From: Clostridiales bacterium UBA1701
Lineage (GTDB): Bacteria; Bacillota; Clostridia; Oscillospirales; Oscillospiraceae
DNA: 64,000 bases
Assembly (NCBI GenBank): GCA_002320035.1
Contig: DCJL01000021.1
Coordinates: 12,005 to 76,004, forward strand
Direction: 5' to 3'
The notes beneath the pieces are model-generated. The model saw only the letters and a list, made by a program, of their open reading frames with translations. It had not been told where the DNA came from and ran no database searches. Shown one piece after another: positions 9,579 to 17,947 of this stretch (position 1 is its first letter; the number at the start of each line of letters is the position of its first letter). The position numbers were made by a program, and so were the translations under genes.

Positions 9579-9677
9579 GCGGAAGCTGGGCCGCCAAAAA
9601 AGGCTCACCCAGACTGCAAAAAACCATGCTTAGCGGCACGAAAAAGGAGTAGCGGCGGGACTTTTTTGACAAGCTGA

Positions 9678-9705
9678 GCGGGGCTGTTCATATGAACAGC
9701 CCCGC
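9678..9705. terminator. Perfect palindrome between convergent genes
   Basis: GCGGGGCTGTTCAT and its exact reverse complement form a 28-base palindrome between the lipoprotein gene (plus) and the MFS gene (minus). Neither side has a clean T-tract, so it is an imperfect bidirectional terminator at best. Nothing else is visible in 9579-9756. Confidence 0.5.
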
Positions 9706-9756
9706 CGCTTCGTTCCCGGTTCTACTAAGATAGCTTTTTACCGGCTCGCTATCATA

Positions 9757-10953
9757 TCAGGCGCTCCGCTTTTGGCTTTTGGAGAAGCTCAGGCAAACCG
9801 CTGCGCCCAGGGCGGAGACGGCTGCGCCTACGAGAAGGGTGGCTCCTACACTGAGCTTATCAAACATGAGCCCGCCCAGGCTGCTGGCAAAAATGGAACC
9901 CAGAGTGGTCATGCCGTAGGAGATGGACTGGCCCTTGGCTGAATCGCGGCTGTCTATATACAGGTTTACATAACGCACACATGCCGGCGTAATGACCGCA
10001 AAAGAAAAGGCCTGGAGCAGATGGGCGGCATAGAGGGCGCCCATGCTTGCGGACAGCGCGATACAGAGAGCCTTGAGGGCAAAGAATACGGCGGCGAAGC
10101 GCAGTGTTCCCGGGCAGGAGAAGCGGCGGGAGAGCCTGTCGTACAGAAACATGGCGGGCACTTCCATAAGGGCCATAAAGGCGTTCAGCCCACCCATGGA
10201 AGCCGCATTGCCTCCTGCATTGCGCACTACGTTTATCAGATAATTATTAACCAGATAGTGCGCGAAGAAAAGCAGCGCCACCCCCAGCATCAGAAAGCAG
10301 AAGCGGCGGTTTTTCCTGATAAATTCCGGCAGGGATGAGGCTTCCGTGCTTTTTTTGCCGGATGCGGCGGTCTGCCCGGCCGGGACACGAAGCTGCAGAG
10401 ACAGGGCCAGCAGCATGGCGCACTGGAAAAAAACACAGGCCAGCCCGGCTATGGGCAGCAGCTCCGGACCAAAACGCTCCGTGACGGCGCCAAGCAGAAG
10501 GGCCATGGGCGCAAAGGCGATGGAGCCTGTGCCCCGGGCCGCGCCATAGTTGATCTGCACGCCGGATTTTTCCAGCTCCAGGCTCAACTGGGTAATCATA
10601 GGATTGACCGCTATGGCGGCGGCCATATACAGGCAGTAAGCCAGGGGAAGGAGGGCGGAGCGGCCCGGTACAAGGCGGAAAAACAGCAGAAGCAGCCCCT
10701 GAAGCAGCAGCAAAGCCCAGAGACAGCTAAAAACACCTACCCGCTGCGAACGATCCACCAGAGCCGCAAGCACGGGCGAGAGCAAAAAGCCCGCAATATT
10801 TCCGCAGGCCATGACAAAGCCAAGGGCGGAATTGGAGTAGCCCCGGTGCTGGAGAAACACCGCCGCGAAGCTGATGCACACGCATATGCCCATCCAGTAA
10901 AAACCCTGAACAGCGGCGTACTGCAGGTTCAGGGAGCCTTGCCTTTGCGTCAT
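9757..10953 (-). CDS. Major facilitator superfamily transporter (MFS_1-like)
   Basis: The 398-residue protein has about twelve hydrophobic spans in two six-span halves separated by a polar loop (about residues 190-210, AGQTAASGKKSTEASS). The pattern GYSNSALGFVMACGNIAGFLLSPVLAALVDR in the first half, with its D-R after span 2, and YGAARGTGSIAFA near span 5 match the MFS_1-like / nucleoside-proton symporter group. The substrate cannot be told. It has its own promoter (10991-11019) and stands alone between a palindrome and the TRAP operon terminator. Confidence 0.88.
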   Translation of the reverse strand: MTQRQGSLNLQYAAVQGFYWMGICVCISFAAVFLQHRGYSNSALGFVMACGNIAGFLLSPVLAALVDRSQRVGVFSCLWALLLLQGLLLLFFRLVPGRSALLPLAYCLYMAAAIAVNPMITQLSLELEKSGVQINYGAARGTGSIAFAPMALLLGAVTERFGPELLPIAGLACVFFQCAMLLALSLQLRVPAGQTAASGKKSTEASSLPEFIRKNRRFCFLMLGVALLFFAHYLVNNYLINVVRNAGGNAASMGGLNAFMALMEVPAMFLYDRLSRRFSCPGTLRFAAVFFALKALCIALSASMGALYAAHLLQAFSFAVITPACVRYVNLYIDSRDSAKGQSISYGMTTLGSIFASSLGGLMFDKLSVGATLLVGAAVSALGAAVCLSFSKSQKRSA

Positions 10954-10990
10954 CGCAATAACCAGTCCTTATAACATTATCGGTCTGTGG

Positions 10991-11019
10991 ATTATACCAT
11001 TTTCCCGGCCTCATGTAAA
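10991..11019 (-). promoter_or_regulatory. Promoter of the MFS gene
   Basis: On the minus strand TTTACA (11019-11014), 17 bases and TATAAT (10996-10991) lie about 38 bases before the ATG at 10953. Confidence 0.75.
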
Positions 11020-11024
11020 CAAAA

Positions 11025-11054
11025 GCAAAAAAGTACGCGCCCGAAGGCGCGTAC
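11025..11054 (-). terminator. Terminator of the TRAP operon
   Basis: On the minus strand GTACGCGCC / GGCGCGTAC form a 9-bp stem with a TTCG loop, followed by TTTTTTG. It lies 11 bases after the dctM stop. Confidence 0.92.
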
Positions 11055-11065
11055 AATTTTTTGCC

Positions 11066-12385
11066 TTAATACACCAGTGAGGGCCCATAGATAAGGTCCG
11101 GTACGACGGTAATAAGCCAGGGGACAAAGGTGATGAGCAGCAGCACAAGGAAAAGGCACAGAATAAAGGGCCATACTTCCTTCAAAAAGTCCGTGATCGG
11201 GCAGCCGGTGATGCCGCAGGTGGTAAACATCATGGAGCCGAAAGGAGGCGTGATGCCGCCTATCATAATGTTGACTATGGCCACAAGACCGAAGTGGTAG
11301 TCGTTTATTCCCAGCGTGCGGGCGACGGGCAGCAGCAGCGGTGTGATGATCATAAGGGCCGCGCCGCCTTCCAGGAACATGCCCATGATGAGCAGGATCA
11401 CATTGCAGAGCATCAGGAAAACGTACTTGTTGGTGGTGAGCCCCAGCACGGTGCTGGCCACGATTTTGGGCAGATTGATCCAGCTCATGTAGTTGCCGAA
11501 AGTGTTGGCCGCCACCATGATAAGCACAACGCTGGCGGTGCCGGCGATGCTGTCCATCAGGATGGGAATAAGATGTTTTCTAAGGGAGAGCCGCTTATAA
11601 ACAAAGCTGCCGATAATGAAGCAGTACAGAACTGCCACGGCGCCGCCCTCGGAGGGCGTAAACATACCAAAGCGGATACCCAGAATGATGCCAATGGGGA
11701 AGAAGAGGCCCCAGAAGGAGTCAAGCGCCTGCTTAAGGACGATTTTGAGGCTGGGGAATTTTTCCCGGGACTTGGGATAATTGCGTTTGTGGGAAATGAT
11801 GGCCACGGTGATCATCATGGAGATGGACATGAGGATGCCCGGCACATAGCCTGCCGCAAACGTCCGGCCCAGGGAGGCCTGGGCGATAAGGCAGAACACG
11901 ATCAGGTTGACCCCGGGGGGGATAACGGGAGTGGCCGCCGAGGAGGCGGCAGTAATGGCGGCGGAGAAGGCTTTGGAATAACCGCGTTTCTCCATTTCCG
12001 GCACCAGCATTTTGGACTGCATGGCGCAGTCGGCGTTGGCGGAGCCGGAGCAGCCGCCCATGAGCATACTGAGCACCACATTCACCTGGGCCAGGCCGCC
12101 CTTCATATGGCCGGTGAGGCATTCGGCGAAGTCCATCATTTTATCACTTATTCCGCCGTAGTTCATTACCGAGCCGGACATTATGAAGAAAGGAATGGCC
12201 AGCATGGAGTAGGACTGGGTGGAGTTCATAACTTTCTGAAGTATCAGCCAGGGCTGAGAAGTAGTGTCAATAACCAGGAAGTAGAAGAAAGTCGCCCCGA
12301 AAAGGGAGTAAACGATGGGCATTCCCATAAAATACAGCAGGAATAGCATAACAATGGGAACGATGTCAAGAAAAGTCAATGTCAT
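11066..12385 (-). CDS. dctM: TRAP transporter large permease DctM
   Basis: DctM is the channel-forming membrane subunit of sodium-driven tripartite importers for C4-dicarboxylates and related organic acids. The 439-residue protein has about twelve spans and the family signatures PIVYSLFGATF near the N-terminus, GGCSGSANADCAMQSKMLVPEMEKRGYSKAFSAA (about residues 105-140), IPPGVNLIVF, and IGGITPPFGSMMF near the C-terminus. It overlaps dctQ by four bases (ATGA), so the two are translationally coupled. Together with dctQ and dctP it makes a complete TRAP system. The substrate is unknown; decarboxylated or aromatic acids are as possible as succinate or malate. Confidence 0.95.
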   Translation of the reverse strand: MTLTFLDIVPIVMLFLLYFMGMPIVYSLFGATFFYFLVIDTTSQPWLILQKVMNSTQSYSMLAIPFFIMSGSVMNYGGISDKMMDFAECLTGHMKGGLAQVNVVLSMLMGGCSGSANADCAMQSKMLVPEMEKRGYSKAFSAAITAASSAATPVIPPGVNLIVFCLIAQASLGRTFAAGYVPGILMSISMMITVAIISHKRNYPKSREKFPSLKIVLKQALDSFWGLFFPIGIILGIRFGMFTPSEGGAVAVLYCFIIGSFVYKRLSLRKHLIPILMDSIAGTASVVLIMVAANTFGNYMSWINLPKIVASTVLGLTTNKYVFLMLCNVILLIMGMFLEGGAALMIITPLLLPVARTLGINDYHFGLVAIVNIMIGGITPPFGSMMFTTCGITGCPITDFLKEVWPFILCLFLVLLLITFVPWLITVVPDLIYGPSLVY

Positions 12386-12945
12386 ACGGCGTTCCCTCCC
12401 TGTTCAACCTTTAAGCCCCCGTCAGATGCGGGCTTTTTCTTGATGATATGCAGCCTCTCGGTGAGGAGAAAATACACGGAATAGACCGTGGACAGGCCGA
12501 AGCCAAGGGGAACCGCAATACCGGTCCACCATTTGGGCAGGCGGAGCATCTCCGTCAGTACCACTTTGACGGCACCTGTGGGGGAGTAGATCAGATGGTA
12601 AACATACTGGGCGCTGATAACCGTGAGCATAATCAGGACCAGCAGCTCAACTACGGCGATTACATTCTGCACGGCCTCCCTGGATTTACCGCGCATCAGA
12701 TTTACGACAATGTCCACGCCGAGATGGGAGTGCTTCCGGTAGGCATAGGCGCTGCCGATAAACACCGTCCACACGAAGAGGCTGGTGACAATCTCCTCGC
12801 TCCAGTGGATAGGATTATTGAGAATGTAACGCATGATTACGTTGGCGTTTACCAGAATAACGCAGATGGTAAGCGTTATGCAGGTAATTGCCGCGTCCAG
12901 ATTCTTGAGAATAAGTTTGGGCGAAAGTTTTATCTTCATAGGCAA
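12382..12945 (-). CDS. dctQ: TRAP transporter small permease DctQ
   Basis: This is the small four-span membrane subunit that works with DctM. The 187-residue product shows four hydrophobic stretches and the family motifs NVIMRYILNNPIHWSEEI (about residues 29-46) and AYRKHSHLGVDI (about 66-77). The order dctP-dctQ-dctM on the minus strand is the usual one. The gap to dctP is 112 bases and holds a stable hairpin, which could lower expression of the permease relative to the binding protein. Confidence 0.94.
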   Translation of the reverse strand: MPMKIKLSPKLILKNLDAAITCITLTICVILVNANVIMRYILNNPIHWSEEIVTSLFVWTVFIGSAYAYRKHSHLGVDIVVNLMRGKSREAVQNVIAVVELLVLIMLTVISAQYVYHLIYSPTGAVKVVLTEMLRLPKWWTGIAVPLGFGLSTVYSVYFLLTERLHIIKKKPASDGGLKVEQGGNAV

Positions 12946-12993
12946 GTCCTTATGTCTGTTTTTAACGAAAAATTAACATAGTGGGATATTTAA

Positions 12994-13024
12994 CAGGGAC
13001 TGCCCGATAAATCGGGCAGCCCTG
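12994..13024 (-). other. Intercistronic hairpin between dctP and dctQ
   Basis: CAGGG-CTGCCCGA pairs with TCGGGCAG-CCCTG with a single bulged base and a TAAA loop. No T-tract follows. Such hairpins often protect the 3' end of the binding-protein message or cause partial termination. Confidence 0.6.
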
Positions 13025-13057
13025 CAAAAACACAGCTTATGATCTGCGGGAGTATTT

Positions 13058-14137
13058 TCAGCCGTTGGCAGCGCGGTACTCGGCAACCAAAGCGGAAATC
13101 TGCTCGTAAGCCTCGCGGCTGGAGCCGTACTCCTCGATTATCCAGTCGATAACAGGCTCGCAGGCGGCCTTAAAGGCGTCCAGGTCAACCTCGTTCCAGG
13201 TAACGCCATTCTCAGCCAGCATTTCCTTCTGAACAGCCTCGTCCTCATCGCAGGAGGTCTGCTCCCACATGCCGCACTCATAGGCGCATTCTTCGATGAT
13301 GGTCTGGTACTTCTCGGGGATGGTCTGCCACACGCTCTCGGGCATGAACAGCCAGCGGGTAGCGATCAGGTGGTTGGTCAGAGCGACCTTCTTGACCAGC
13401 TCGTAGGGAGCGCCGGCGCCGGCCAGGGTGGAGGTGGAGCCTTCGAAGCCCTCAACAACGCCGGAAGAAATGGCGGACAGACACTCGGTAAAGGACATGG
13501 GGGTGGCGGTGGCGCCCAGACACTCGAGGGTCTTGGCAAACAGAGCGGAAGAGGTGGCGCGCATCTTGACGCCGTTCAGATCCTCGGGCGTGTAGATGTC
13601 ACGGTTGGTGACGACGGAACGGAAGCCGAAGGAGTAGTGGGTATCCAGAATGTGAATGTTCTGCTCGGCCAGCCTGTCGCAGAGGTCGGCAACGAAGTCG
13701 GAATCCATCACATAGTTGTACTCGGCGGTACTGCTGTACAGCATGGGAGCGATGACCATGGCCGCGTCGCCAACGTAGTCAGCAAACAGGGAGGGCTCCT
13801 CAAGGCCCATCCAGTTGGCGCCGTTGACTGCCTGGGTGACGGAGTCGGCGTAGCAGTCAAGCTCGTTCTGGCCGTAATAGGTGACGGAGATATGGCCGTC
13901 AGTCTTTTCGGTAATCATCTGGGCCAGCTTCTCGGAGGCCTTGTAGTTCCACTCCGTGGGCTGGAAGACGTTGGAGAACTTCAGCTCCAGATAGAAGTCG
14001 TCTGCAGGATCGGCTTCTTCGGCGGCATCGCGGCCCTCAGCGGGAGCCTCAGAGGCGGCAGGAGCGGGAGTTCCTCCGCAGGCGCACAGCGCCAGAAGCA
14101 TGATCAGGGCCAGAAGCATTGCAAGAAATTTTTTCAT
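13058..14137 (-). CDS. dctP: TRAP transporter substrate-binding lipoprotein DctP
   Basis: This extracytoplasmic binding protein delivers organic acids to DctQM. The signal peptide ends in a lipobox LCAC (Cys at about residue 20), so the protein is lipid-anchored, as expected in a monoderm. The 359 residues show the DctP pattern: LKFSNVFQPTEWNYKASEKLA, then ATSSALFAKTLECLGATATPMSF (about 190-212), then SAISSGVVEGFEGSTSTL, which includes the arginine-strand region contacting the substrate carboxylate (GVKMRATSS). A GGAGGAAAAAATG ribosome binding site precedes the start. It is the first gene of the TRAP operon, with a strong promoter about 140 bases upstream. Confidence 0.95.
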   Translation of the reverse strand: MKKFLAMLLALIMLLALCACGGTPAPAASEAPAEGRDAAEEADPADDFYLELKFSNVFQPTEWNYKASEKLAQMITEKTDGHISVTYYGQNELDCYADSVTQAVNGANWMGLEEPSLFADYVGDAAMVIAPMLYSSTAEYNYVMDSDFVADLCDRLAEQNIHILDTHYSFGFRSVVTNRDIYTPEDLNGVKMRATSSALFAKTLECLGATATPMSFTECLSAISSGVVEGFEGSTSTLAGAGAPYELVKKVALTNHLIATRWLFMPESVWQTIPEKYQTIIEECAYECGMWEQTSCDEDEAVQKEMLAENGVTWNEVDLDAFKAACEPVIDWIIEEYGSSREAYEQISALVAEYRAANG

Positions 14138-14276
14138 TTTTTCCTCCTAATTTTGTTTTATTCGTTTTTAAACCGCTCATACTTGCTGAAAGCCACTTTT
14201 AAACTTTAACAAGCGCGGCAAATGAGCCGCGCCCGAGCTTGGATGCAAAATATGAACGATTTTTTAACTTACATGG

Positions 14277-14305
14277 ATTTTACATTCTTTACACAGATTT
14301 GTCAA
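14277..14305 (-). promoter_or_regulatory. Promoter of the TRAP operon
   Basis: On the minus strand TTGACA (14305-14300), 17 bases and TAAAAT (14282-14277) are almost consensus. The leader of about 130 bases carries a small stem GCGCGGC / GCCGCGC (14213-14219 and 14226-14232). Confidence 0.8.
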
Positions 14306-14411
14306 TGAGCCCCAATTTTAAATTCTGATTTTCAGGATTTTGTATATTTTAACAAGCTTTTTTTGTGTAAGTTTTTTTATTCGCAAGGATTTAACATAGG
14401 GGAGCATATGT

Positions 14412-14417
14412 TATAAT
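14412..14417 (+). promoter_or_regulatory. Probable -10 box of the YcxB-like gene
   Basis: TATAAT sits about 40 bases before the chosen ATG. The -35 is poor (TTAACA at 14391-14396 with a 15-base spacer). The promoter is divergent from the TRAP promoter; the 14306-14411 interval holds nothing else visible. Confidence 0.45.
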
Positions 14418-14456
14418 AAAAAAGAATATTTTTTGTACGGAGGCGTAAAAACACAT

Positions 14457-15032
14457 ATGCCGCGATTTGAAATCAATATGCAGCACAGCGAGGAGAGCTT
14501 TACGGCCTTGGCTCATATGCAGTACAATCTGTTCTGCGGGCGCAACAGGCTTGCCCGCACCGTCATAAGCGCCCTGCTCATCTGCTTTGGAGCGGCAAAT
14601 ATGGACGCCTGGTGGGGGCTGCTCATCATTGCCTATGCAGGCTATCTGCTTACAAGCAGATACAGCTCCGCAAACCGTACCGCCAGAAAGCTGGCGGAGA
14701 GCATCAAAGCCGCGAATATGGACTTTCCCAGGTCCAGATACATTTTTGAAGAGAAGGCAATGCGCGTTCTGTCTTTGCCGGAAGAGGAGGAGCTGACGCC
14801 GCTGGCTTACTCCGAAGTACGCGGGCTGGGGGAGGACTTGACTTATTTTTATATTTTCCGCAGCGAACAGGGGGGCTACATGGTTTCCAAAGATGCCCTG
14901 GGGGACAGGTATAAGGAGTTCAGGCATTTTATGGAAGAAAAGACAGGCCGGCGCTTTATGTCCCGCAGCACACCCTTCCGGAGCTTTCAGGCCTGGCTTC
15001 GCAGCCGGGAAAACGGCCCGGAGCATCTTTGA
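14457..15032 (+). CDS. YcxB-like membrane protein
   Basis: The product has two close membrane spans (about residues 40-75) followed by a soluble C-terminal domain of about 110 residues with the YcxB-like pattern YIFEEKAMRVLS, YSEVRGLGEDLTYFYIF and GGYMVSKDALG. The function of YcxB-like proteins is unknown. I chose the ATG at 14457, behind a GGAGG site (14439-14443, slightly long spacing), over the upstream TTG at 14433 that would place the ribosome binding site inside the gene; an ATG at 14478 is also possible. It stands alone, ending in a shared terminator with the convergent lipid genes. Confidence 0.75.
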   Translation: MPRFEINMQHSEESFTALAHMQYNLFCGRNRLARTVISALLICFGAANMDAWWGLLIIAYAGYLLTSRYSSANRTARKLAESIKAANMDFPRSRYIFEEKAMRVLSLPEEEELTPLAYSEVRGLGEDLTYFYIFRSEQGGYMVSKDALGDRYKEFRHFMEEKTGRRFMSRSTPFRSFQAWLRSRENGPEHL

Positions 15033-15041
15033 GCGATGCAT

Positions 15042-15091
15042 AAAAAAACGGACAACCCCCTGCCGCGAATTTCGCGGCAGGGGGTTGTTTT
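15042..15091. terminator. Bidirectional terminator
   Basis: ACAACCCCCTGCCGCG (15052-15067) pairs with CGCGGCAGGGGGTTGT (15073-15088), flanked by AAAAAAA on the left and TTTT on the right. It ends both the YcxB-like gene (plus) and the cdsA-lipid kinase pair (minus). Confidence 0.93.
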
Positions 15092-15152
15092 GATGCATCA
15101 GGGGGGGCCGGCAATGGGGCCGGGTGGAAAAACGGTATTTTCCGGCCTAAGC

Positions 15153-16070
15153 TCAGCCCTGGAGTTCAAGGAAGCCGGGAATGGGGCTGATGTGCACGGC
15201 ATCGTAGGAGCCGGGACATTCACCGTCCAGGGACCACTCGAGCCCTATGGGATTTTCAACATAAATATCGCGGGCAGGGAAAAAATCAATGAAAGGACAG
15301 GTGTAGTCCTGGTTGATCAGGGCGCGGAGGATGGCGTCCAGGTCCATAATGGTCTTGGGGACCTTTATAAGAAGAACCTCAAAAACCCCGTCGCAGGTAT
15401 CCACGAGCTCCTTGGGCAGGGCGATGGTGCCGGCGATGGAAGTGGAGTTGCACACGGCGCCGAAGAGATAATCGTCCTCATGCAACGTGCCGTCCGCGGT
15501 GATTTTAAGGTGCAGGGGCTTTATTTTGGAAAGATCCTTTATGCCGTCGATAATATAGGCCGTATGGCCCAGAAGATTTTTCAGATTCTGATCCGTGGTG
15601 TAGGACAGCCAGGAAAAGGCCCCAAAGGCAGCTACATAAGAGAAAAAGTGGTCTCCAAACCGGCCCACATCATAGCGGGTAAGCCGGCCGGAGGCGATGT
15701 TTTGGGCGGCGGTGACGATGTCTGTGGAAAGAGCGTGGGAGTTGGCAAAGTCGTTGGTGCTGCCGCAGGGGATATAGCCAAGGGGCACATGGATATCTCC
15801 CAGGATGAGGCCGCTCAAAGTCTCGTTCAGTGTTCCGTCCCCGCCGGCGCAGCAGACAAGGTCAAAATCCCCTCCGAAGCGGCGGGCAAGTTCCGTGGCT
15901 TCGCCCCGGCGGGCGGTGATCATGATGGTGACGATATAGCCTGCATCCATAAAGCAGCGGATAACCTGGGGAATATAGCGCAGCATCTGCTTTTTCCCGG
16001 AGACCGGGTTTATAATAAGCATGACTTTTTTGGAATAATCCATAGAGCTTGGGACAATGCTTTCGTTCAT
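15153..16070 (-). CDS. Diacylglycerol kinase family lipid kinase (YegS/DgkB-like)
   Basis: Members phosphorylate diacylglycerol or related lipids with ATP at the inner membrane face. The 305-residue protein has the catalytic-domain motifs VMLIINPVSGKK (about residues 16-27), TARRGEATELAR and CCAGGDGTLNETLSGL (about 74-89, the GGDGT nucleotide-binding loop), then IPCGSTNDFA (about 101-110). The C-terminal beta-sandwich ends in the EWSLDGECPG motif. It follows cdsA after 22 bases, so the two likely form an operon that recycles diacylglycerol to phosphatidate and on to CDP-diacylglycerol. DgkB-type function is the most likely, but a sphingosine- or undecaprenol-like substrate cannot be excluded. 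Confidence 0.9.
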   Translation of the reverse strand: MNESIVPSSMDYSKKVMLIINPVSGKKQMLRYIPQVIRCFMDAGYIVTIMITARRGEATELARRFGGDFDLVCCAGGDGTLNETLSGLILGDIHVPLGYIPCGSTNDFANSHALSTDIVTAAQNIASGRLTRYDVGRFGDHFFSYVAAFGAFSWLSYTTDQNLKNLLGHTAYIIDGIKDLSKIKPLHLKITADGTLHEDDYLFGAVCNSTSIAGTIALPKELVDTCDGVFEVLLIKVPKTIMDLDAILRALINQDYTCPFIDFFPARDIYVENPIGLEWSLDGECPGSYDAVHISPIPGFLELQG

Positions 16071-16092
16071 TTTGACTCCTTGAATTTCTTAC

Positions 16093-16896
16093 TCAGGCTG
16101 CAAACCCGACAATATAAAGGCAGATATAGGCTGTGGGGATAGAAAAAAGAAGGCTGTCGGAGCGGTCAAACATACCGCCGTGGCCGGGAATGAGATTGGA
16201 AAAATCTTTCACGCCGATCATGCGTTTTACAAGGGATTCGGCCAAATCGCCGATCTGGCCCAGCGTGGAGGAGACAAAGGCTGTAACAAGGCAGATGGCC
16301 AGGGAGAGCTGGGGGAAAAGGCCCAGATAATAGATGAGAGCGCCGGTGACTATGGAGGAGAGCGCACCGCAGACACAGCCTTCCACCGTCTTGTTGGGGC
16401 TTACCAGAGGGGCGATTTTGTTCTTGCCAAAGCGCATGCCGCCGAAGAGGGCAAAGCTGTCGCAGACCCAGGTGGAGAGGCAGGCGATGGCCAGCGTCTC
16501 CAGCCAGACGGAGCTGGCGCTGATCATCATCAACAGGCCAAAAAGAAAGCAGGGATAGGCGATGCCGGCGAGGGTGTACATGGCCCCGCGGCCCGAAACT
16601 TTTTTGTGGAGAATGCCGGAGAAAAGAGCAAGATACACGGCAAGGGCAAAGCAGGCCAGATAGGCCGTGGCTTCGGCATGAAAAACGGCCAGCAGAGCCT
16701 GGGCGGCGGTGTACACATACATGACCCAGGCGCAGCAGTATACCTCCAGCTTTTCAAGAGCCCGGCTCAGCTCATAGGCGCAGAAAATACCGGCCACAGC
16801 AAAAAACAGAACTCTCGTCAGCTCAGACAGGAAGACGCAGCTCAAGGCTACGGCCATCAGCACGACGGCGGAGATCACTCTCTGTTTCAATTTCAA
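16093..16896 (-). CDS. cdsA: Phosphatidate cytidylyltransferase
   Basis: CdsA makes CDP-diacylglycerol from phosphatidate and CTP, the branch point of phospholipid synthesis. The 267-residue membrane protein has about seven to eight spans and the C-terminal signature SLVKRMIGVKDFSNLIPGHG followed by GMFDRSDS; the conserved Asp pair and the K-D are present. It starts at TTG behind AAAGAGAGA; no better in-frame start is near. Its promoter (16954-16982) overlaps a perfect dyad. It lies upstream of, and probably in one transcript with, the lipid kinase. Confidence 0.93.
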   Translation of the reverse strand: MKLKQRVISAVVLMAVALSCVFLSELTRVLFFAVAGIFCAYELSRALEKLEVYCCAWVMYVYTAAQALLAVFHAEATAYLACFALAVYLALFSGILHKKVSGRGAMYTLAGIAYPCFLFGLLMMISASSVWLETLAIACLSTWVCDSFALFGGMRFGKNKIAPLVSPNKTVEGCVCGALSSIVTGALIYYLGLFPQLSLAICLVTAFVSSTLGQIGDLAESLVKRMIGVKDFSNLIPGHGGMFDRSDSLLFSIPTAYICLYIVGFAA

Positions 16897-16937
16897 AATC
16901 TCTCTTTCTGGTATTGCCCGGGAAAACCGGGGACTAA

Positions 16938-16982
16938 ATCTTAATTATTTCTTAAGATAACATATTTTCTCTCCGGGCTCAA
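16938..16982 (-). promoter_or_regulatory. cdsA promoter overlapping a perfect dyad
   Basis: On the minus strand TTGAGC (16982-16977), 17 bases and TATCTT (16959-16954). The -10 box overlaps the dyad ATCTTAA-N7-TTAAGAT (16938-16958), which covers the expected start of transcription and could be an operator. The rest of 16897-17041 shows no gene. Confidence 0.5.
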
Positions 16983-17041
16983 TATGCACGCCGGGGCATT
17001 TGCATGAAAAAAGAAAGAAAACGGCCAAAATTAACAGTTTA

Positions 17042-17827
17042 TTAACCCCTCCTCTGCACCCCGGCGGGACTTAAATAATAGCGGCGTTTCCCCTTGGCCC
17101 GGCTGCCGAACTCAATGGCGTTCTGGGGACAGGCGCCGATGCACGCCATGCACTGGGTGCAGTTTCCATGCCAGACGGGGCGGCCATCCTCAAGGCTGAT
17201 GTTGGCCAGCGGGCACAGCTTTTCGCAGCGGCCGCAGCCGGTGCATTCCTCGGTGGCGGTAAATTTCCTGTCGTTTACGAAAAGGCGGTAGAAAAGAGGC
17301 GGAAGCTTCGACAGCGCCGCCAGTGCCCCGGTGCTTTCATTGGGGTCGCTTATAGGCTTACCGGCGGATATGAAGCGGCCGGCGCTCTCAAGCTGTGAAA
17401 CCGCAGCCCGGATCATGCCCTGGGCTTCGTCGTAGGAGGGGGCCTTGAAGAGGGTAATGTAATTCTCCGGCATCTTGACGGAGCTGAGCCCCATAAAATT
17501 CAGCTCCATGTCCCGGCATAATTCCTCCGCGTATTTGGCGGCGGCTCCGGTTCCGCTGCCGCAGGTCAGATAAAAATAGGCGTCCCGGCAGCCTTCAAAG
17601 CGGCTGTCCCGGATAAACTGCTCCACGATCCGGGGAACGCGCCAGCAGTAGGTAGGGCTGACAAAAACAAAGGGACGGTCTGAACGGAAAGAATAGCGGG
17701 CCGCATAGGGGTCAGTGATTCTCTGGCGCATGATATCGTTCATGCTTACAAGCGCATCCCCGCTCTGGGAGGAGAGAACAGACGCGGCGTAGCGGCTGTT
17801 TCCGGTGCCGGAATAGTAGAGTATCAT
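17042..17827 (-). CDS. EFR1 family flavodoxin-ferredoxin fusion protein
   Basis: The N-terminal flavodoxin-like domain (about residues 1-155) begins YYSGTGNSRYAA, the FMN-phosphate loop. The C-terminal part carries two [4Fe-4S] clusters of the ferredoxin type: CTGCGRCEKLCP (about 197-208) and CTQCMACIGACP (about 223-234). EFR1 proteins are widespread in anaerobes and are thought to pass electrons between ferredoxin and a flavin partner; the acceptor is unknown. A GGAGGG site five bases before the ATG sets the start. It is a single gene, divergent from the HerA-like ATPase, with no partner enzyme next to it. Confidence 0.9.
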   Translation of the reverse strand: MILYYSGTGNSRYAASVLSSQSGDALVSMNDIMRQRITDPYAARYSFRSDRPFVFVSPTYCWRVPRIVEQFIRDSRFEGCRDAYFYLTCGSGTGAAAKYAEELCRDMELNFMGLSSVKMPENYITLFKAPSYDEAQGMIRAAVSQLESAGRFISAGKPISDPNESTGALAALSKLPPLFYRLFVNDRKFTATEECTGCGRCEKLCPLANISLEDGRPVWHGNCTQCMACIGACPQNAIEFGSRAKGKRRYYLSPAGVQRRG

Positions 17828-17849
17828 AATTTCCCTCCGAGTTTTTCTT

Positions 17850-17917
17850 TTATGATATCATAATCGGCGGCGGGCCACAACATGATTATTGTGCCCTGGC
17901 GAAAGCTGTGATATTAT
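17850..17917. promoter_or_regulatory. Divergent promoter region of the EFR1 and HerA-like genes
   Basis: Plus strand: TTGTGC (17889-17894), 17 bases, TATTAT (17912-17917). Minus strand: TTGTGG (17880-17875), 17 bases, TATCAT (17857-17852). The minus -10 lies inside a 14-base palindrome TTATGATATCATAA (17850-17863), a possible operator. Confidence 0.5.
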
Positions 17918-17947
17918 ATAGAAAGAAATTATGCGGGAGGTGCGGAT

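Noticed and set aside
16938..16958. Terminator between the EFR1 and cdsA genes
   Set aside because: The dyad overlaps a -10 box and has no T-tract on the minus strand; it fits an operator better.
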